A stretch of DNA of 64,000 bases from Mesorhizobium sp. WSM3859 (GCF_002295065.1 NZ_NSGG01000009.1:1-64000); one strand, 5' to 3'; counted from the stretch's first letter, positions 17,876-27,233 are shown. Numbers and translations: made by a program. The notes: generated from the letters alone by a model not told the origin.

Positions 17876-18619
17876 TCAGATGCATTTGCCGCCGTCGACA
17901 TTGAGGTCGACGCCGGTGATCATGCTGGCTTCGTCGGAGCACAGGAACGCGGCGGCGTTGCCCATGTCCTGCGGCGTCGACAGCCGGCCGATCGGAATGG
18001 TGGCGACGACGCGGGCGCGGTTTTCCTCGCCCGAGCCGATGAAGGTGGACAGAAGCGGCGTGTCGCCGGCGACAGGGTTGATCGCGTTGACGCGGATGCC
18101 GAACGGCGCGAGTTCCACCGCCATGGCGCGGGTAGCGGCGATCGCCCAGCCCTTCGAGGCGTTGTACCAGGTGAGGTTCGGACGCGGCGAAACGCCGCCC
18201 GTGGAAGCGACATTGAGAATGGCGCCCGCTTTGATCGATTTGAAATGCGGCACCACGGCGCGGGCGCCGTTGTAGATCGAGCGCAGGTTGACGTTGGCGA
18301 TGCGGTCGAACAGGCCTTCGTCCATCGTCTCCAACGGCAGCGGCGGCTGCGCGACGCCGGCATTGTTGACCAGTATGTCGAGCCCGCCGAAGGCAGAGCG
18401 CGCCAGGTCAGCGGCCGCGACAAAGCTCTCCAGCGTCGAGACGTCGCCCGTGATCGGCCGCACCTTGTCGCCGGCTTCGCCAGCAACGCGCGAAGCCGCG
18501 GCTTCGTCGCGGTCCATCAGCACGACCGATGCGCCTTCCTCGAGGAATTTCTTGACGATGCCTTCGCCAAACCCCGACCCGCCACCGGTGACGATGGCGA
18601 TCTTGCCAGCAAGTCTCAT
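17876..18619 (-). CDS. Short-chain dehydrogenase/reductase (SDR)
   Basis: A 247-residue classical SDR. The cofactor motif is TGGGSGFGEGI (residues 11-21), the structural motif NNAGVAQ, and the catalytic set includes Ser in NVASTGGVS and YxxxK (YNASKGW). The C-terminus has the typical GVDLNVDGGKCI. It oxidises or reduces a secondary alcohol or carbonyl with NAD(P). GGAGG lies seven bases before the ATG at 18619. It heads the operon that continues with the isopropylmalate-dehydrogenase-like, FMN dehydrogenase and S-formylglutathione hydrolase genes and is divergent from the aldehyde dehydrogenase at 18762. Confidence 0.9.
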   Translation of the reverse strand: MRLAGKIAIVTGGGSGFGEGIVKKFLEEGASVVLMDRDEAAASRVAGEAGDKVRPITGDVSTLESFVAAADLARSAFGGLDILVNNAGVAQPPLPLETMDEGLFDRIANVNLRSIYNGARAVVPHFKSIKAGAILNVASTGGVSPRPNLTWYNASKGWAIAATRAMAVELAPFGIRVNAINPVAGDTPLLSTFIGSGEENRARVVATIPIGRLSTPQDMGNAAAFLCSDEASMITGVDLNVDGGKCI

Positions 18620-18761
18620 ATCTGTTCCTCCGTTGCCGGCAACATCGGGGAAGACGCGCGCGTTGCACAGTCCGATTATCTGAACGCCCTTTTAGCTTTC
18701 CTTGTTTGAGGTCACCCGAACCGGGAGTAATAGTCGCCTCGGAATTCGTGAGGAGGAGACG

Positions 18762-20258
18762 ATGACGCTGAACTTCGACCCGAGGGCGAAGGCCACGACG
18801 CTCTATCATGGCGAATTCCGGCCGATGTTCATCGGCGGCAAGTGGGTCGCGGCGCAGTCCGGCGAGGTCATGCAGGCGCTGAACCCGGCGACTGGCGAGG
18901 TGCTGGCGACGGTGCCGCGCGGCGGAGCCGCCGATATCGACGCGGCGGTGGCCGCCGCGCGGGCCGCGTTCGAGGGGCCTTGGTCGAAATTCTCGCCCTA
19001 CGAGCGGCAATGCGTGCTGCTCAGGATCGCCGACCTCTTCGAAAAGCATTGGGAAGAGCTCAGCGTCTCCGACACGCTCGACATGGGGCTGCCAATCACG
19101 CGTACGCTGGCCAACCGGCGCCGGGTCATCGGCATGCTGCGCTTCTATGGCGGCATGGCGACCGCGCTGCATGGCGAGGCGATCGACAATTCGATCCCCG
19201 GCGAGATCGTCACCTTCACCCGGCGCGAGCCGGTCGGCGTCGTCGGCGCGATCATCCCCTGGAATGCGCCGACCGCCGCCTCGATCTGGAAGATCGCGCC
19301 GGCTCTCGCCACCGGCTGCACCATGGTGCTGAAGCCGTCGGAGGATGCATCGCTGACGCCGCTCCTGATCGCGAAGCTGATGCAGGAAGCCGGCGTGCCC
19401 GACGGCGTCGTCAACATCGTCACCGGGATCGGTGCCGAGGCCGGCGCGCGGCTCGCCGAGCACCCGGACGTCAACAAGATCGTCTTCACCGGCTCGACGC
19501 TGACCGGCCAGGCGATCGCCCGGGCCGGCGTTGCCAACCTCAAGCGCGTTTCGCTGGAGCTCGGCGGCAAGTCGCCGATCATCGTCTGCCGCGACGCCGA
19601 TATCGACAAGGCCGTGCCGGTCGCGGCGATGGCGGTGTTCGTGCATTCGGGCCAGATCTGCATCGCCGGCTCGCGATTGTTCGTGGCGCGCGAGATCCAC
19701 GACGAGTTCGTGCGCCGGGTCGCCGAGTTCGCCGGCGAGCTGCGCATCGGCCACGGCATCGAGGCGGAAACCGAGATCGGCCCGCTGATCAATGCGAGGC
19801 AGGCCGGCAAGGTGGAAGGCTACATCAGGGCCGGCAGCGAAGAAGGCGCCAGGCTGGTCGCCGGCGGCTCGCGGCTGACGGGTGAGCTCTATGACGGCGG
19901 CAACTTCATCGCGCCGACCGTCTTCGGCGCGGTGTCGGACAAGATGACCATCGCGCGGGAAGAGATCTTCGGGCCAGTCATCTCGGCCATGCCCTTCGAC
20001 ACGCTGGACGAGGCGGTCGCGCGCGCCAACGCGACGCCTTACGGCTTGGCGGCAGGCATCTTCACCACCAACCTCGGCACCGCGCACAAGCTCGCGCGCC
20101 GCGTCAAGGCCGGCTCGGTCTGGGTCAACATGTACCACGCCATCGATCCGGCCGTGCCGTTCGGCGGCATGAAGATGTCCGGCTATGGCCGCGAGGGCGG
20201 CGTCGAGCATCTGCACGAATATCTGGAAACCAAGGCGGTCTGGATCCAGACCGACTAA
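18762..20258 (+). CDS. Aldehyde dehydrogenase family protein
   Basis: A 498-residue NAD(P)-dependent aldehyde dehydrogenase. The nucleotide-binding region includes IIPWNAPTAASIWKIAPALATG and FTGSTLTGQAIA; the general-base motif is LELGGKSP (Glu) and the nucleophile Cys lies in FVHSGQICIAGSRLFV; the C-terminus has the EEIFGPV and PFGGMKMSGYGREGG blocks. Length and motif order are standard. It oxidises an aldehyde to the acid in the cytoplasm. The ATG at 18762 is preceded by GAGGAGGAG. It is divergent from the SDR operon, and alcohol-to-aldehyde-to-acid processing by the two units is a reasonable inference. Confidence 0.92.
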   Translation: MTLNFDPRAKATTLYHGEFRPMFIGGKWVAAQSGEVMQALNPATGEVLATVPRGGAADIDAAVAAARAAFEGPWSKFSPYERQCVLLRIADLFEKHWEELSVSDTLDMGLPITRTLANRRRVIGMLRFYGGMATALHGEAIDNSIPGEIVTFTRREPVGVVGAIIPWNAPTAASIWKIAPALATGCTMVLKPSEDASLTPLLIAKLMQEAGVPDGVVNIVTGIGAEAGARLAEHPDVNKIVFTGSTLTGQAIARAGVANLKRVSLELGGKSPIIVCRDADIDKAVPVAAMAVFVHSGQICIAGSRLFVAREIHDEFVRRVAEFAGELRIGHGIEAETEIGPLINARQAGKVEGYIRAGSEEGARLVAGGSRLTGELYDGGNFIAPTVFGAVSDKMTIAREEIFGPVISAMPFDTLDEAVARANATPYGLAAGIFTTNLGTAHKLARRVKAGSVWVNMYHAIDPAVPFGGMKMSGYGREGGVEHLHEYLETKAVWIQTD

Positions 20259-20276
20259 GCATCCGCCCCGGAACAG

Positions 20277-21173
20277 TCAGTGCGCCAGCTCGCGCAGATT
20301 GGTGCGGATCAGGTTCATCAGCTGTTCTGAGAAGGAGTGGTGCACATAGCCGCGCGCGGTGATGATGCCGACGGCGCGGTGGGCGTCGCGATGGTCGATC
20401 GGCACCACCCGCATGCGCTCGTCATTGCGTGAGATGGCGATGCCCGGCACCACGCAGACGCCCAGTCCCGACGACACCAGCGCCACCGCCGTCTGCGCGC
20501 TTTCGACCTCGTATTGCGGCTTGAGCTCGATCCCTTCCGCCGCCGTCAGCCGGTCGAGAAGGCCGCGCACCGCCGTCTTGCGGTTGAGCAGGATCAGCGG
20601 GAAGCGCTTGAGATCGGACAGATTGAGCTTCTTTTCGCCGCCATAGGTCTCCGTCGGGATGCAGGCCATCAGCGGATCGTCGAGGATCGACTCGAACAGG
20701 AAGTCGTTGAGGTTCGGCAGTTCGGGACCGATGTAGAATTCGACCTCCTGCTGCTGCAACAGCGCGAGTGCCCCCTGCGGCGGGGTCTCGATGACCTCGA
20801 CGATCGAGCGCGGATAGCGCAGCTTGAACGTCGCCAATATGTCGCCCAGCCGGCTCGCCGCAAGCGTCGGCGCGCAGGCGATCTGCACCTTGCCCTTGCG
20901 CCGCGCGGCGATCTCGGTCAGCCGGTCGAGGCTGGTTTGCACCTGCGACATCGCATTGGCGATCTCCTCGAACAGCACCTGGCCTTCCGGCGTCAGGCTG
21001 GCGCGTTGCGCCGTGCGGATGAACAGCGAGATGCCGATCTGCTCCTCGAGGTCGCGTATCTGCATCGAGACGGCCGATGGCGAGCGGTTGCTCTCTTCGG
21101 CAGCACGACGGAAGCTGCCGTTTTCCGCGGCAAGCAGGAACGTCTGCAGAAGTTTGAGGTTGATGCTGGACAT
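20277..21173 (-). CDS. LysR-family transcriptional regulator
   Basis: A 298-residue LysR-type regulator. The N-terminal winged helix-turn-helix (NLKLLQTFLLAAENGSFRRAA then ESNRSPSAVSMQIRDLEEQI) is followed by a substrate-binding domain from about residue 90 (KVQIACAPTLAASRLGDIL). It converges on the aldehyde dehydrogenase gene, so it is not in the usual divergent arrangement with a target. The target may be the neighbouring aldehyde dehydrogenase/SDR units or the ABC operon at 21457-28232. Effector unknown. Confidence 0.88.
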   Translation of the reverse strand: MSSINLKLLQTFLLAAENGSFRRAAEESNRSPSAVSMQIRDLEEQIGISLFIRTAQRASLTPEGQVLFEEIANAMSQVQTSLDRLTEIAARRKGKVQIACAPTLAASRLGDILATFKLRYPRSIVEVIETPPQGALALLQQQEVEFYIGPELPNLNDFLFESILDDPLMACIPTETYGGEKKLNLSDLKRFPLILLNRKTAVRGLLDRLTAAEGIELKPQYEVESAQTAVALVSSGLGVCVVPGIAISRNDERMRVVPIDHRDAHRAVGIITARGYVHHSFSEQLMNLIRTNLRELAH

Positions 21174-21291
21174 GTCCGCTCGGGCAGGTGATCTGACATC
21201 CTGCCCTATTCAGACGCGGAAGCGATTGCAAGGCAATAGGCCGGCTCAGGCGCCGGTCGGGTTTAGCCAGCAAATCTCTTCCCGCTCAAGA

Positions 21292-21454
21292 TGTGTTGAG
21301 ATTCAGGTCAGGCCGAGTCGGAGTCAAAGACGGGCGCGAAGCGACCAAACAAGGTGGCTTCCGAGAACCGGAGCGGAGCGTACTTAAAGTATGTGAGCAC
21401 CGGAAGCGCAGGAAGCCACCGTTTGCAGGCCGGCCTCACCTGAATATCAACACA
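21292..21454. repeat. 163-base nested inverted repeat (structured intergenic element)
   Basis: The outer arms at 21292-21314 and 21432-21454 are complementary over 23 bases with two mismatches. Inside, GTGGCTTCC (21354-21362) pairs with GGAAGCCAC (21411-21419), and CTTCCG pairs with CGGAAG closer in. The centre TACTTAAAGTA is a perfect odd palindrome. The element begins three bases beyond the stop codon of the ABC ATPase gene and ends 118 bases upstream of the LysR start. It may terminate the ABC operon or encode a structured RNA. It also shares TTGAGATTCAGGTC with 11359-11372, so it is probably a dispersed element. Confidence 0.75.
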
Positions 21455-21456
21455 CC

Positions 21457-22956
21457 TTAGTGGACCGCGGCGAACATGACGCGTTCCTCGGTCGCGTCCG
21501 ACAGCATCATCTCCTCGACCACGCGGCCGCGCTTGACGACCAGGATGCGGTCGGAAACCGCAAGGATTTCCGGCAGATAGGACGAGATGACGACGACGGC
21601 CATGCCCTGATCGGCAAGGTCGCTGATGAGCTGATGGATCTCGACGATCGCGCCGACATCGACGCCGCGTGTCGGCTCGTCAAAGATCACCAGCTTAGGC
21701 TTTTGGATGAGCGACTTGGCGATCACGACCTTTTGCTGATTGCCGCCGGAGAGCTCGATCATCCGGGCGCGATCGCTGATCTGCTTCAGCCTCAGACGCT
21801 CGCCCCACTGCTTGGCCAGCTCCCTGGCGCGCGACATCGAAACCATCGACACTGGGTTCGAGTTGTCGGCCAGCTCGCCGATCTGCAGGTTCTCGCCCGC
21901 CGTCATCGTCTCGAAGAAGCCGTCGAATTTGCGGTCCTCCGTCACATAGACGATGCCGTCGCGCACCGCCGGCCGGGGCACACGATAGCGTACCGACTTG
22001 CCGAGCAGGCGGATTTCGCCGCCATGGAAGATGTTGCGCTTCAACAGGCCGGCGACGACCTTGGCCATCTCGGTGCGGCCGGCACCGACCAGCCCGAACA
22101 TGCCGGTGACCTGGCCCGAAAACACCGAGAAGGACGAGTTGCGCACCAGGCCGGCGCAGGAGAGGTTCTCGACCGAAAGCACCTTGTCGCCATAGGGCCG
22201 CGCGGTGCGCTTGACCTCGCCATGCAGCGTTTCGGTGAGCGTGCGGCCGACCATGGCCTGCACGATCGAGGCGCGGGTGAAACCCTTGGCCTCGCCCGAA
22301 GCGACGATCTCGCCGTCGCGCATCACGGTGATGCGATCGGCGACGGCGAGCGCCTCTTCCAGCGCATGGGTGATGAAGATGATGGCGATGCCCTCTTTCA
22401 CCAACCGCTGCAGAAGGTTGAAGAAATGCCGCTTCTCTTCCGGCGTCAGCGTCGCGGTCGGCTCGTCGAAGATGATGACGCGGGCCTTGTGATGGACGGC
22501 GCGCGCGATCTCCACCATCTGTTTGTGCGCCGCGCCCAGCGTGCTCACCTGCGCGGTCGGGTCGACCTGGAAACCCATGCCGGCGAGGAACTGGCGCGCC
22601 TGGATGTAGAGGCCGCGCAGCCGGTTGAACATCTTCTCTTCGCCGAGATAGAGGTTCTGCGCCACGGTCATCGCCGGCACCAGGTTGGTCTCCTGGAACA
22701 CCATGGCGATGCCGGCGCGCAGCGCTTCGGCGGGCGTGGCGAAGGACACTTCCTTGCCGTCGAAGAACAGCTTGCCCTCGGTCAGCTTGAACACGCCGGC
22801 CATGACCTTGGTCAGCGTCGATTTGCCGGCGCCGTTTTCGCCCAGAAGCGCGTGGATCTCGCCCTTGCGCAGGTCGAAATTGACGTTCTTGAACGCCGGG
22901 ATGCGCGCGAACGCCTTGGTCGCGTCCTTGAGTTCGATGATGTTGGCGTACGACAT
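21457..22956 (-). CDS. Sugar ABC transporter ATP-binding protein, two-domain (RbsA/MglA type)
   Basis: A 499-residue ATPase with two fused nucleotide-binding domains. The first (about 5-240) has canonical Walker A GENGAGKST, a signature degenerated to STLGAAHKQMVEIARA, and Walker B RVIIFDEPTAT. The second (about 260-495) has degenerate Walker A GLVGAGRTEMAKV but an intact signature LSGGNQQKVVIAK and Walker B KLVIFDEPTRGVD. This asymmetry is normal for CUT2 importers. It would power the transporter formed by the permease at 27234 and the fusion permease at 24051. The ATG follows the SMP-30 stop by three bases. It is the last gene of the operon. Confidence 0.92.
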   Translation of the reverse strand: MSYANIIELKDATKAFARIPAFKNVNFDLRKGEIHALLGENGAGKSTLTKVMAGVFKLTEGKLFFDGKEVSFATPAEALRAGIAMVFQETNLVPAMTVAQNLYLGEEKMFNRLRGLYIQARQFLAGMGFQVDPTAQVSTLGAAHKQMVEIARAVHHKARVIIFDEPTATLTPEEKRHFFNLLQRLVKEGIAIIFITHALEEALAVADRITVMRDGEIVASGEAKGFTRASIVQAMVGRTLTETLHGEVKRTARPYGDKVLSVENLSCAGLVRNSSFSVFSGQVTGMFGLVGAGRTEMAKVVAGLLKRNIFHGGEIRLLGKSVRYRVPRPAVRDGIVYVTEDRKFDGFFETMTAGENLQIGELADNSNPVSMVSMSRARELAKQWGERLRLKQISDRARMIELSGGNQQKVVIAKSLIQKPKLVIFDEPTRGVDVGAIVEIHQLISDLADQGMAVVVISSYLPEILAVSDRILVVKRGRVVEEMMLSDATEERVMFAAVH

Positions 22957-22959
22957 CGC

Positions 22960-24054
22960 TTAACCCCGCTTGCCGCCGGCGGCCTTCGTCACGCGCACGA
23001 TCCGCGACCCGCCGCGCGAGGCGACGAGCAAGTCGTCGTCGACCTCGCAGGCGCTGATCGTGCCGTGCACCGTGCCGTCCGCGCGCGAATGGAAGCTCGA
23101 CAGCGGCTTCATGTTCTGGTCGCAGTGGACCACCAGCCCGTAGGACCTGGTGACCGCGTAAGGTTTGAGCACATTCATCTGCTTGAGCTGGCTGCCCTGC
23201 ATCGGCTCGCGATAGTCGCGCCAAGAGCCGAGCGACGGCGCCATCCAGTAGGCTTCCGGCACCTCTGCCAGCATGCGCTTGCGGTAGGCTTCCTCACGCA
23301 GGATGAACTCCACCAGTTGGTTGCGCACGGAATAGAAGGCCAGCCAGTAGCCGGCATTGAAGGCCGGCGCGATGCGGGCCGGATAGGCCGGCAGATGGTC
23401 CAGCACCGGCGCTGTTGCCTTGGTGGCGAGATCGATCGCAAGCACGCGATGGCGCCAGGCCTCGGTGACGTAGACGCGGTTCGAGCCTGTGGTGGCGATG
23501 CCGGCCGGCCAGGCGAGGCCGTCGCGGATCAGCTCGAGCCGGCCGTTTTTCAGGTCGAGGCGCCAGACCGAGCCGGAAGCGTTCTTCTGCATCAGGTCGC
23601 GTCGCCAGCCGCTCGCCGGCAGCGACGCCGAGCCGTTGGCCACAAGCAGAGTGTTGCTGTCGAGGAAAGTGAGCGCGGTGACGCAGGACAGCCTGCGGGC
23701 ATCGTCGCCCGTCGCCTCGCGCCCGTCATGCAGGCCGCCGCGGATGACGACGCCCTTGCCGTCGATAGCCAGGGCGGTCATCCCACGGGCATGGGCGAGC
23801 GCGGTGATTTCGCCTGGGAATTCCTGCAGAACCTCGGCCTTGCCGTCGGCGTCGAACCGCATCAGCCGGTCCGCGCTGCTCGCCAGCATACCCTTTTCGG
23901 TCCGCACCAGATTGTCGGCGTCCGCGAGGCCGGCGAAAGTCTCCGCCTCCTCCAATTCCTGGTTGGGCAGCAGCGGCCCGTCGAGCGTCGGCACCGTCAC
24001 CGCCCAGTCGCCGCGGCCGAGGAACCGATCGAAAAACTGGCTCACTGCGCTCAT
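22960..24054 (-). CDS. SMP-30/strictosidine-synthase-like beta-propeller protein
   Basis: A 364-residue protein resembling the SMP-30/gluconolactonase and strictosidine-synthase-like six-bladed propellers. Landmarks are GLADADNLVRTEKGMLASS, GSVWRLDLKNGRLELIRDGLAWPAG, VYVTEAWRHRVLAIDL and GYWLAFYSVRNQLVEFILRE. No signal peptide is seen, so it is cytoplasmic. Family members hydrolyse lactones in a metal-dependent manner. The ATG at 24054 overlaps the stop of the permease/SMP-30 fusion gene by four bases, and its fold is related to that fusion partner, so two propellers are produced from adjacent coupled genes. It probably handles the compound imported by this operon; the substrate is unknown. 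Confidence 0.8.
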   Translation of the reverse strand: MSAVSQFFDRFLGRGDWAVTVPTLDGPLLPNQELEEAETFAGLADADNLVRTEKGMLASSADRLMRFDADGKAEVLQEFPGEITALAHARGMTALAIDGKGVVIRGGLHDGREATGDDARRLSCVTALTFLDSNTLLVANGSASLPASGWRRDLMQKNASGSVWRLDLKNGRLELIRDGLAWPAGIATTGSNRVYVTEAWRHRVLAIDLATKATAPVLDHLPAYPARIAPAFNAGYWLAFYSVRNQLVEFILREEAYRKRMLAEVPEAYWMAPSLGSWRDYREPMQGSQLKQMNVLKPYAVTRSYGLVVHCDQNMKPLSSFHSRADGTVHGTISACEVDDDLLVASRGGSRIVRVTKAAGGKRG

Positions 24055-26168
24055 GGCTTTTTGCCCCAGTAGGAATCCGAGCTGAACCAATTGGGATCGG
24101 CGCCCTTCAGCGGCAGCGTCCCCATGCGGTTGTTGAAGATGCCGCAGAGATAGAGGACGCCCTTGTGCTCGCGCATCGAGGTGATCATCGGATGCTTCTC
24201 GCCGGCCTGATCCCACAGGCTTTCCAGGATCTGGCCCTTCTCGTCGAAGCGCAGCACGCAGCCGGTGTTGAGGTTGGGCATCAGCCAGGCGTCTTCCGAC
24301 ACGCGCCGCGCCATGCGGCGGCGGAAGCCCGGCATTTCCAGCGACAGGTCCAGCGCCGGCGTGCGCATGCCCATCAGCGCCAGCCAATAGGTACCGTCGG
24401 AGGCGCGGTTGATGTTATCGGGATAGCCAGGCAGTCCCTCGATGACTCGCTCCACCTTGCCCTTCTTCGGCCCGTCGAAATAGTAGCGGCTGATGCGGCA
24501 GGCCCAGCTTTCCGCGAACAGCACCGATTGGCCGTCGAAGGCGGTACAGATGCCATTGGGGAAGACGAGGTTCGACAGCAGCGTGCGGGTCGAACCGGAC
24601 TTGGGATCGTGGACGATGATGCGCCCGTTGCCGCGGCTCTCCAGCGCGTCCGCATACCAGTCGTGCATTTCGAAACGCACCGTGGCCTCGGAAAAGACGA
24701 TGCGGCCGTCGGGGAGGATGTCGCAGTCATCGGCAAGCTTCATGGTCGAGTCGTCGACGACCGATGTCAGCGAGCGGTTGGTTTCGGCGGTGAGCAGCTT
24801 CACCTCGCCGTCCGGCGAGACCTGGTAGAGGCCCATGCCGGCGACGCAGATGACCAGATTGTTGTCGCGGTCGAAAGCCATGCCGAGCGGCGAGCCGCCG
24901 ATATGGGCGAACACTTCGCTCTCGGTGTAGTGCGGCGGCTGGAAGCGCAATATGTCGCCCTGGCGGCTGCCGGTGTAGAGCCGGTCCAGCCGGTCGAAGA
25001 TCACGTCCTCGGCGCCGTCGAGGAAGCCAAGGCCGATGACGCCGACATCCCGCAGCCGGTCGTTCACCGCCATCGGCGCACCGGGCGCTGTCGAGATCGC
25101 CTGCGGCATCTTGGCGAAGGTCGGCGAGATGTAGACGCTGCGCAGGATCTTATGGCGGTTCTTCACCCAACGAACGTCCAGCAGCACCGACAGAAGCAGC
25201 ACGAGGCCAAGGATCAGATAGTTGACCGGGCCCGGCACTGCCAAAGCAAGCAGGCTGTTCGACAGGATGAGCACGAAGAGCGTGCCCATCAGCGCTTTGG
25301 CGACAGAGCCGCGTCCGCCGCCGAGCGAGATGCCGCCGAGCACGGTCGCGGTCAGCACCTGCAATTCGAGACCGGTGCCGATATCGGAAGCGGCACTTCC
25401 GATGCGCGCCGAGAAGAAAAAGCCGGAGAGCGCGACCAGCACCGAACAGAGAACATAGGCGCTGAACAAGGTGAAACGCACATTGATGCCGGCATTGTAG
25501 GCGGAGCGGCGCGCGCCGCCGACCGCGAACAGCCGCCAGCCATAGCGGGCGCGCGACAGCACCAGATGGATCACGATGGCAATGACCACGAAGACCGCGA
25601 AGGAGGTCGGCACGCCCCAGATCGTGCCAAAGCCGAGAAAATCATAGGTTGGCGAATCCGGGCCACTGGTGACGATCGCCGTCGAGACATGCGGGAAGAC
25701 GATGTCGAAGGTGGATCGGTAGATGATGAGCGTGACCAGCGTGGTCAGGAACGCCCGCATGCGCAGGAAGCCGACCAGAAAGCCGTTGATGGCGCCGCAG
25801 ACGACGCCGAGCCCAAGGCAGGCCAGCAGGCCGGTCCCAAAACTCCACTGCTCGACATTCATGCCGTAGAGCGTGACCAGCACGGCGAGCGCGAAGGTCG
25901 AGCCGACCGAGAGATCGATGCCGCCGGACACCATCACGATGGTCATGCCGAGCACGACCAGGCCCAGTTCGGCCGTCTGGCCGCTGAGATTGGTCAGCGT
26001 CGTCACGTCGAAGAAGCCCGGCACGATCGAGCCGAAGATCGCGCACAGGATCACCAGCGCCGTGAAGGGGATGACGCTGTCGATCCACTTCTTGGTCAGG
26101 ATCTCCCCGACCACATGGTCGGGGAGCAGACGGTAGCGCCAGCGCACAAGGCTTTCGGCCATGCTCAT
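24051..26168 (-). CDS. Fusion: sugar ABC permease plus C-terminal SMP-30/gluconolactonase-like propeller
   Basis: A 705-residue protein. Residues 1-340 are a complete CUT2 permease: about ten hydrophobic segments, SGGIDLSVGSTFALAVLV near 81-98 and LGGISLGGGRGSVAKALMGTL near 285-305. After a linker (about 335-375) residues 375-705 form an SMP-30/strictosidine-synthase-like propeller with GGSPLGMAFDRDNNLVICV, LADDCDILPDGRIVFSE, LVFPNGICTAFDGQ and GYPDNINRASDGTYWLAL. The reading frame is continuous with no internal stop, and the downstream gene overlaps its stop, so the fusion is real rather than a frame artefact. Since permease C-termini are cytoplasmic in this family, the propeller would sit at the pore exit. 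ATG 26168 has only a weak ribosome site. Confidence 0.88.
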   Translation of the reverse strand: MSMAESLVRWRYRLLPDHVVGEILTKKWIDSVIPFTALVILCAIFGSIVPGFFDVTTLTNLSGQTAELGLVVLGMTIVMVSGGIDLSVGSTFALAVLVTLYGMNVEQWSFGTGLLACLGLGVVCGAINGFLVGFLRMRAFLTTLVTLIIYRSTFDIVFPHVSTAIVTSGPDSPTYDFLGFGTIWGVPTSFAVFVVIAIVIHLVLSRARYGWRLFAVGGARRSAYNAGINVRFTLFSAYVLCSVLVALSGFFFSARIGSAASDIGTGLELQVLTATVLGGISLGGGRGSVAKALMGTLFVLILSNSLLALAVPGPVNYLILGLVLLLSVLLDVRWVKNRHKILRSVYISPTFAKMPQAISTAPGAPMAVNDRLRDVGVIGLGFLDGAEDVIFDRLDRLYTGSRQGDILRFQPPHYTESEVFAHIGGSPLGMAFDRDNNLVICVAGMGLYQVSPDGEVKLLTAETNRSLTSVVDDSTMKLADDCDILPDGRIVFSEATVRFEMHDWYADALESRGNGRIIVHDPKSGSTRTLLSNLVFPNGICTAFDGQSVLFAESWACRISRYYFDGPKKGKVERVIEGLPGYPDNINRASDGTYWLALMGMRTPALDLSLEMPGFRRRMARRVSEDAWLMPNLNTGCVLRFDEKGQILESLWDQAGEKHPMITSMREHKGVLYLCGIFNNRMGTLPLKGADPNWFSSDSYWGKKP

Positions 26169-26180
26169 CGGAAAGTCCGC

Positions 26181-27197
26181 TTACTTGATGTCTTCGGGCT
26201 TCCAGCAGTTCCGGCCGGTCGCGTCGGTCTTGTCGACACGGGTGATCGGGCCGAAGAAGATGGTCTTCTCGCTGCCGGCCTTGCGATCAGGGTGCTGCAG
26301 CAGTTCGGAAATCTGCTGCGCGGCGATTTCGCCCTGCGTCGGCGCATTGAAGTTGAAGATCACGTCGAGCAGCCCGTTCTTGATGCTCTCGCAGCCGGTG
26401 GCGGCACCCGCGCCATTGGTGACGATGGTGACCTGATCCTGCTTGCCGGCGGCCGCGACGGCCGCGCCCGCGCCGACTTCGGCATTGTCCCAGATGCCCA
26501 TGATGCCGCAGAGATCGGGATGCTGCTGAAGCACCGTCTCGGTGATCTGGCGGGCCTTTTCGCTGATGTAGTCGGCCGGCTGGTCGGAGACGAGCTGCAG
26601 CTCGGGATTGGCCTTCAGCACCTCGTCGATGCCGGTGCGCATATAGATGTTGGCGGCGCCCGTCTGAACGCCGGCGAGCCAGACCACCTTGTGCGAGACG
26701 GCGTTCGGCCCGGTGCAGTGCTTGGCCAGTTCGCCCATCTCCAGGCGGCCCATCTCGATCCAGTCATTGCCGACATAGGAGTCGGTCTGGGTCGCCGACT
26801 GCATGTTGACCTGCAGCACCTTGATGCCTGCCGCCTGCGCCTGCTTCAACAGGCGCGCATAAGTCTGCACATCCGGGTTCTGCACGATGATCAGGTCCGG
26901 CTTCTCGGCGATGGCGCCCTGCATGGCGCGGATGCCGGCGTTGGTGTCGCCGTTAGGATCGCGCACCTCGAGCGTGAAGCCATAGCGGGCGGCGTGGCGC
27001 TGCCACACCATCACCCAGGCCTGATTGAGGTCCATGCCCTGCGAGATCGGCACGAAGATGACCTTCTTGCCCTTGACGCCGTCAATATAGGCGGCCCGGC
27101 CGACCTGATCGGTTTCCTGCGCGCTCGCGACCCGCGCCGTACCCAGCAGCGCAAGTGCGGCCAGGCCCGTGAACAGGCATTTCTTGAATATCCTCAT
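26181..27197 (-). CDS. Sugar-type ABC transporter substrate-binding protein
   Basis: A 338-residue type I periplasmic binding protein. Residues 1-26 form a Sec signal peptide (hydrophobic core LFTGLAALALLG, cleavage after RVASA). Landmarks include KVIFVPISQGMDLNQAWV, DLIIVQNPDVQTYARLLKQA and LCGIMGIWDNAEVGAGAA. GGGAGGAA precedes the ATG at 27197. It captures the transported solute in the periplasm for the two permeases encoded on either side. Two cysteines (GCESIKNG and the C-terminal GRNCWKPED) may form a disulphide. The ligand may be a sugar, sugar acid or aromatic-derived lactone given the neighbouring genes; this is not resolved. Confidence 0.88.
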   Translation of the reverse strand: MRIFKKCLFTGLAALALLGTARVASAQETDQVGRAAYIDGVKGKKVIFVPISQGMDLNQAWVMVWQRHAARYGFTLEVRDPNGDTNAGIRAMQGAIAEKPDLIIVQNPDVQTYARLLKQAQAAGIKVLQVNMQSATQTDSYVGNDWIEMGRLEMGELAKHCTGPNAVSHKVVWLAGVQTGAANIYMRTGIDEVLKANPELQLVSDQPADYISEKARQITETVLQQHPDLCGIMGIWDNAEVGAGAAVAAAGKQDQVTIVTNGAGAATGCESIKNGLLDVIFNFNAPTQGEIAAQQISELLQHPDRKAGSEKTIFFGPITRVDKTDATGRNCWKPEDIK

Positions 27198-27233
27198 GGG
27201 TTCCTCCCTGATTTGATGGTTCGGGTTCTTGTT

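Noticed and set aside
21460..24072. An 870-codon open frame on the plus strand
   Set aside because: It is antisense to the ATPase and SMP-30 genes, which have strong family motifs; composition is that of a shadow frame.
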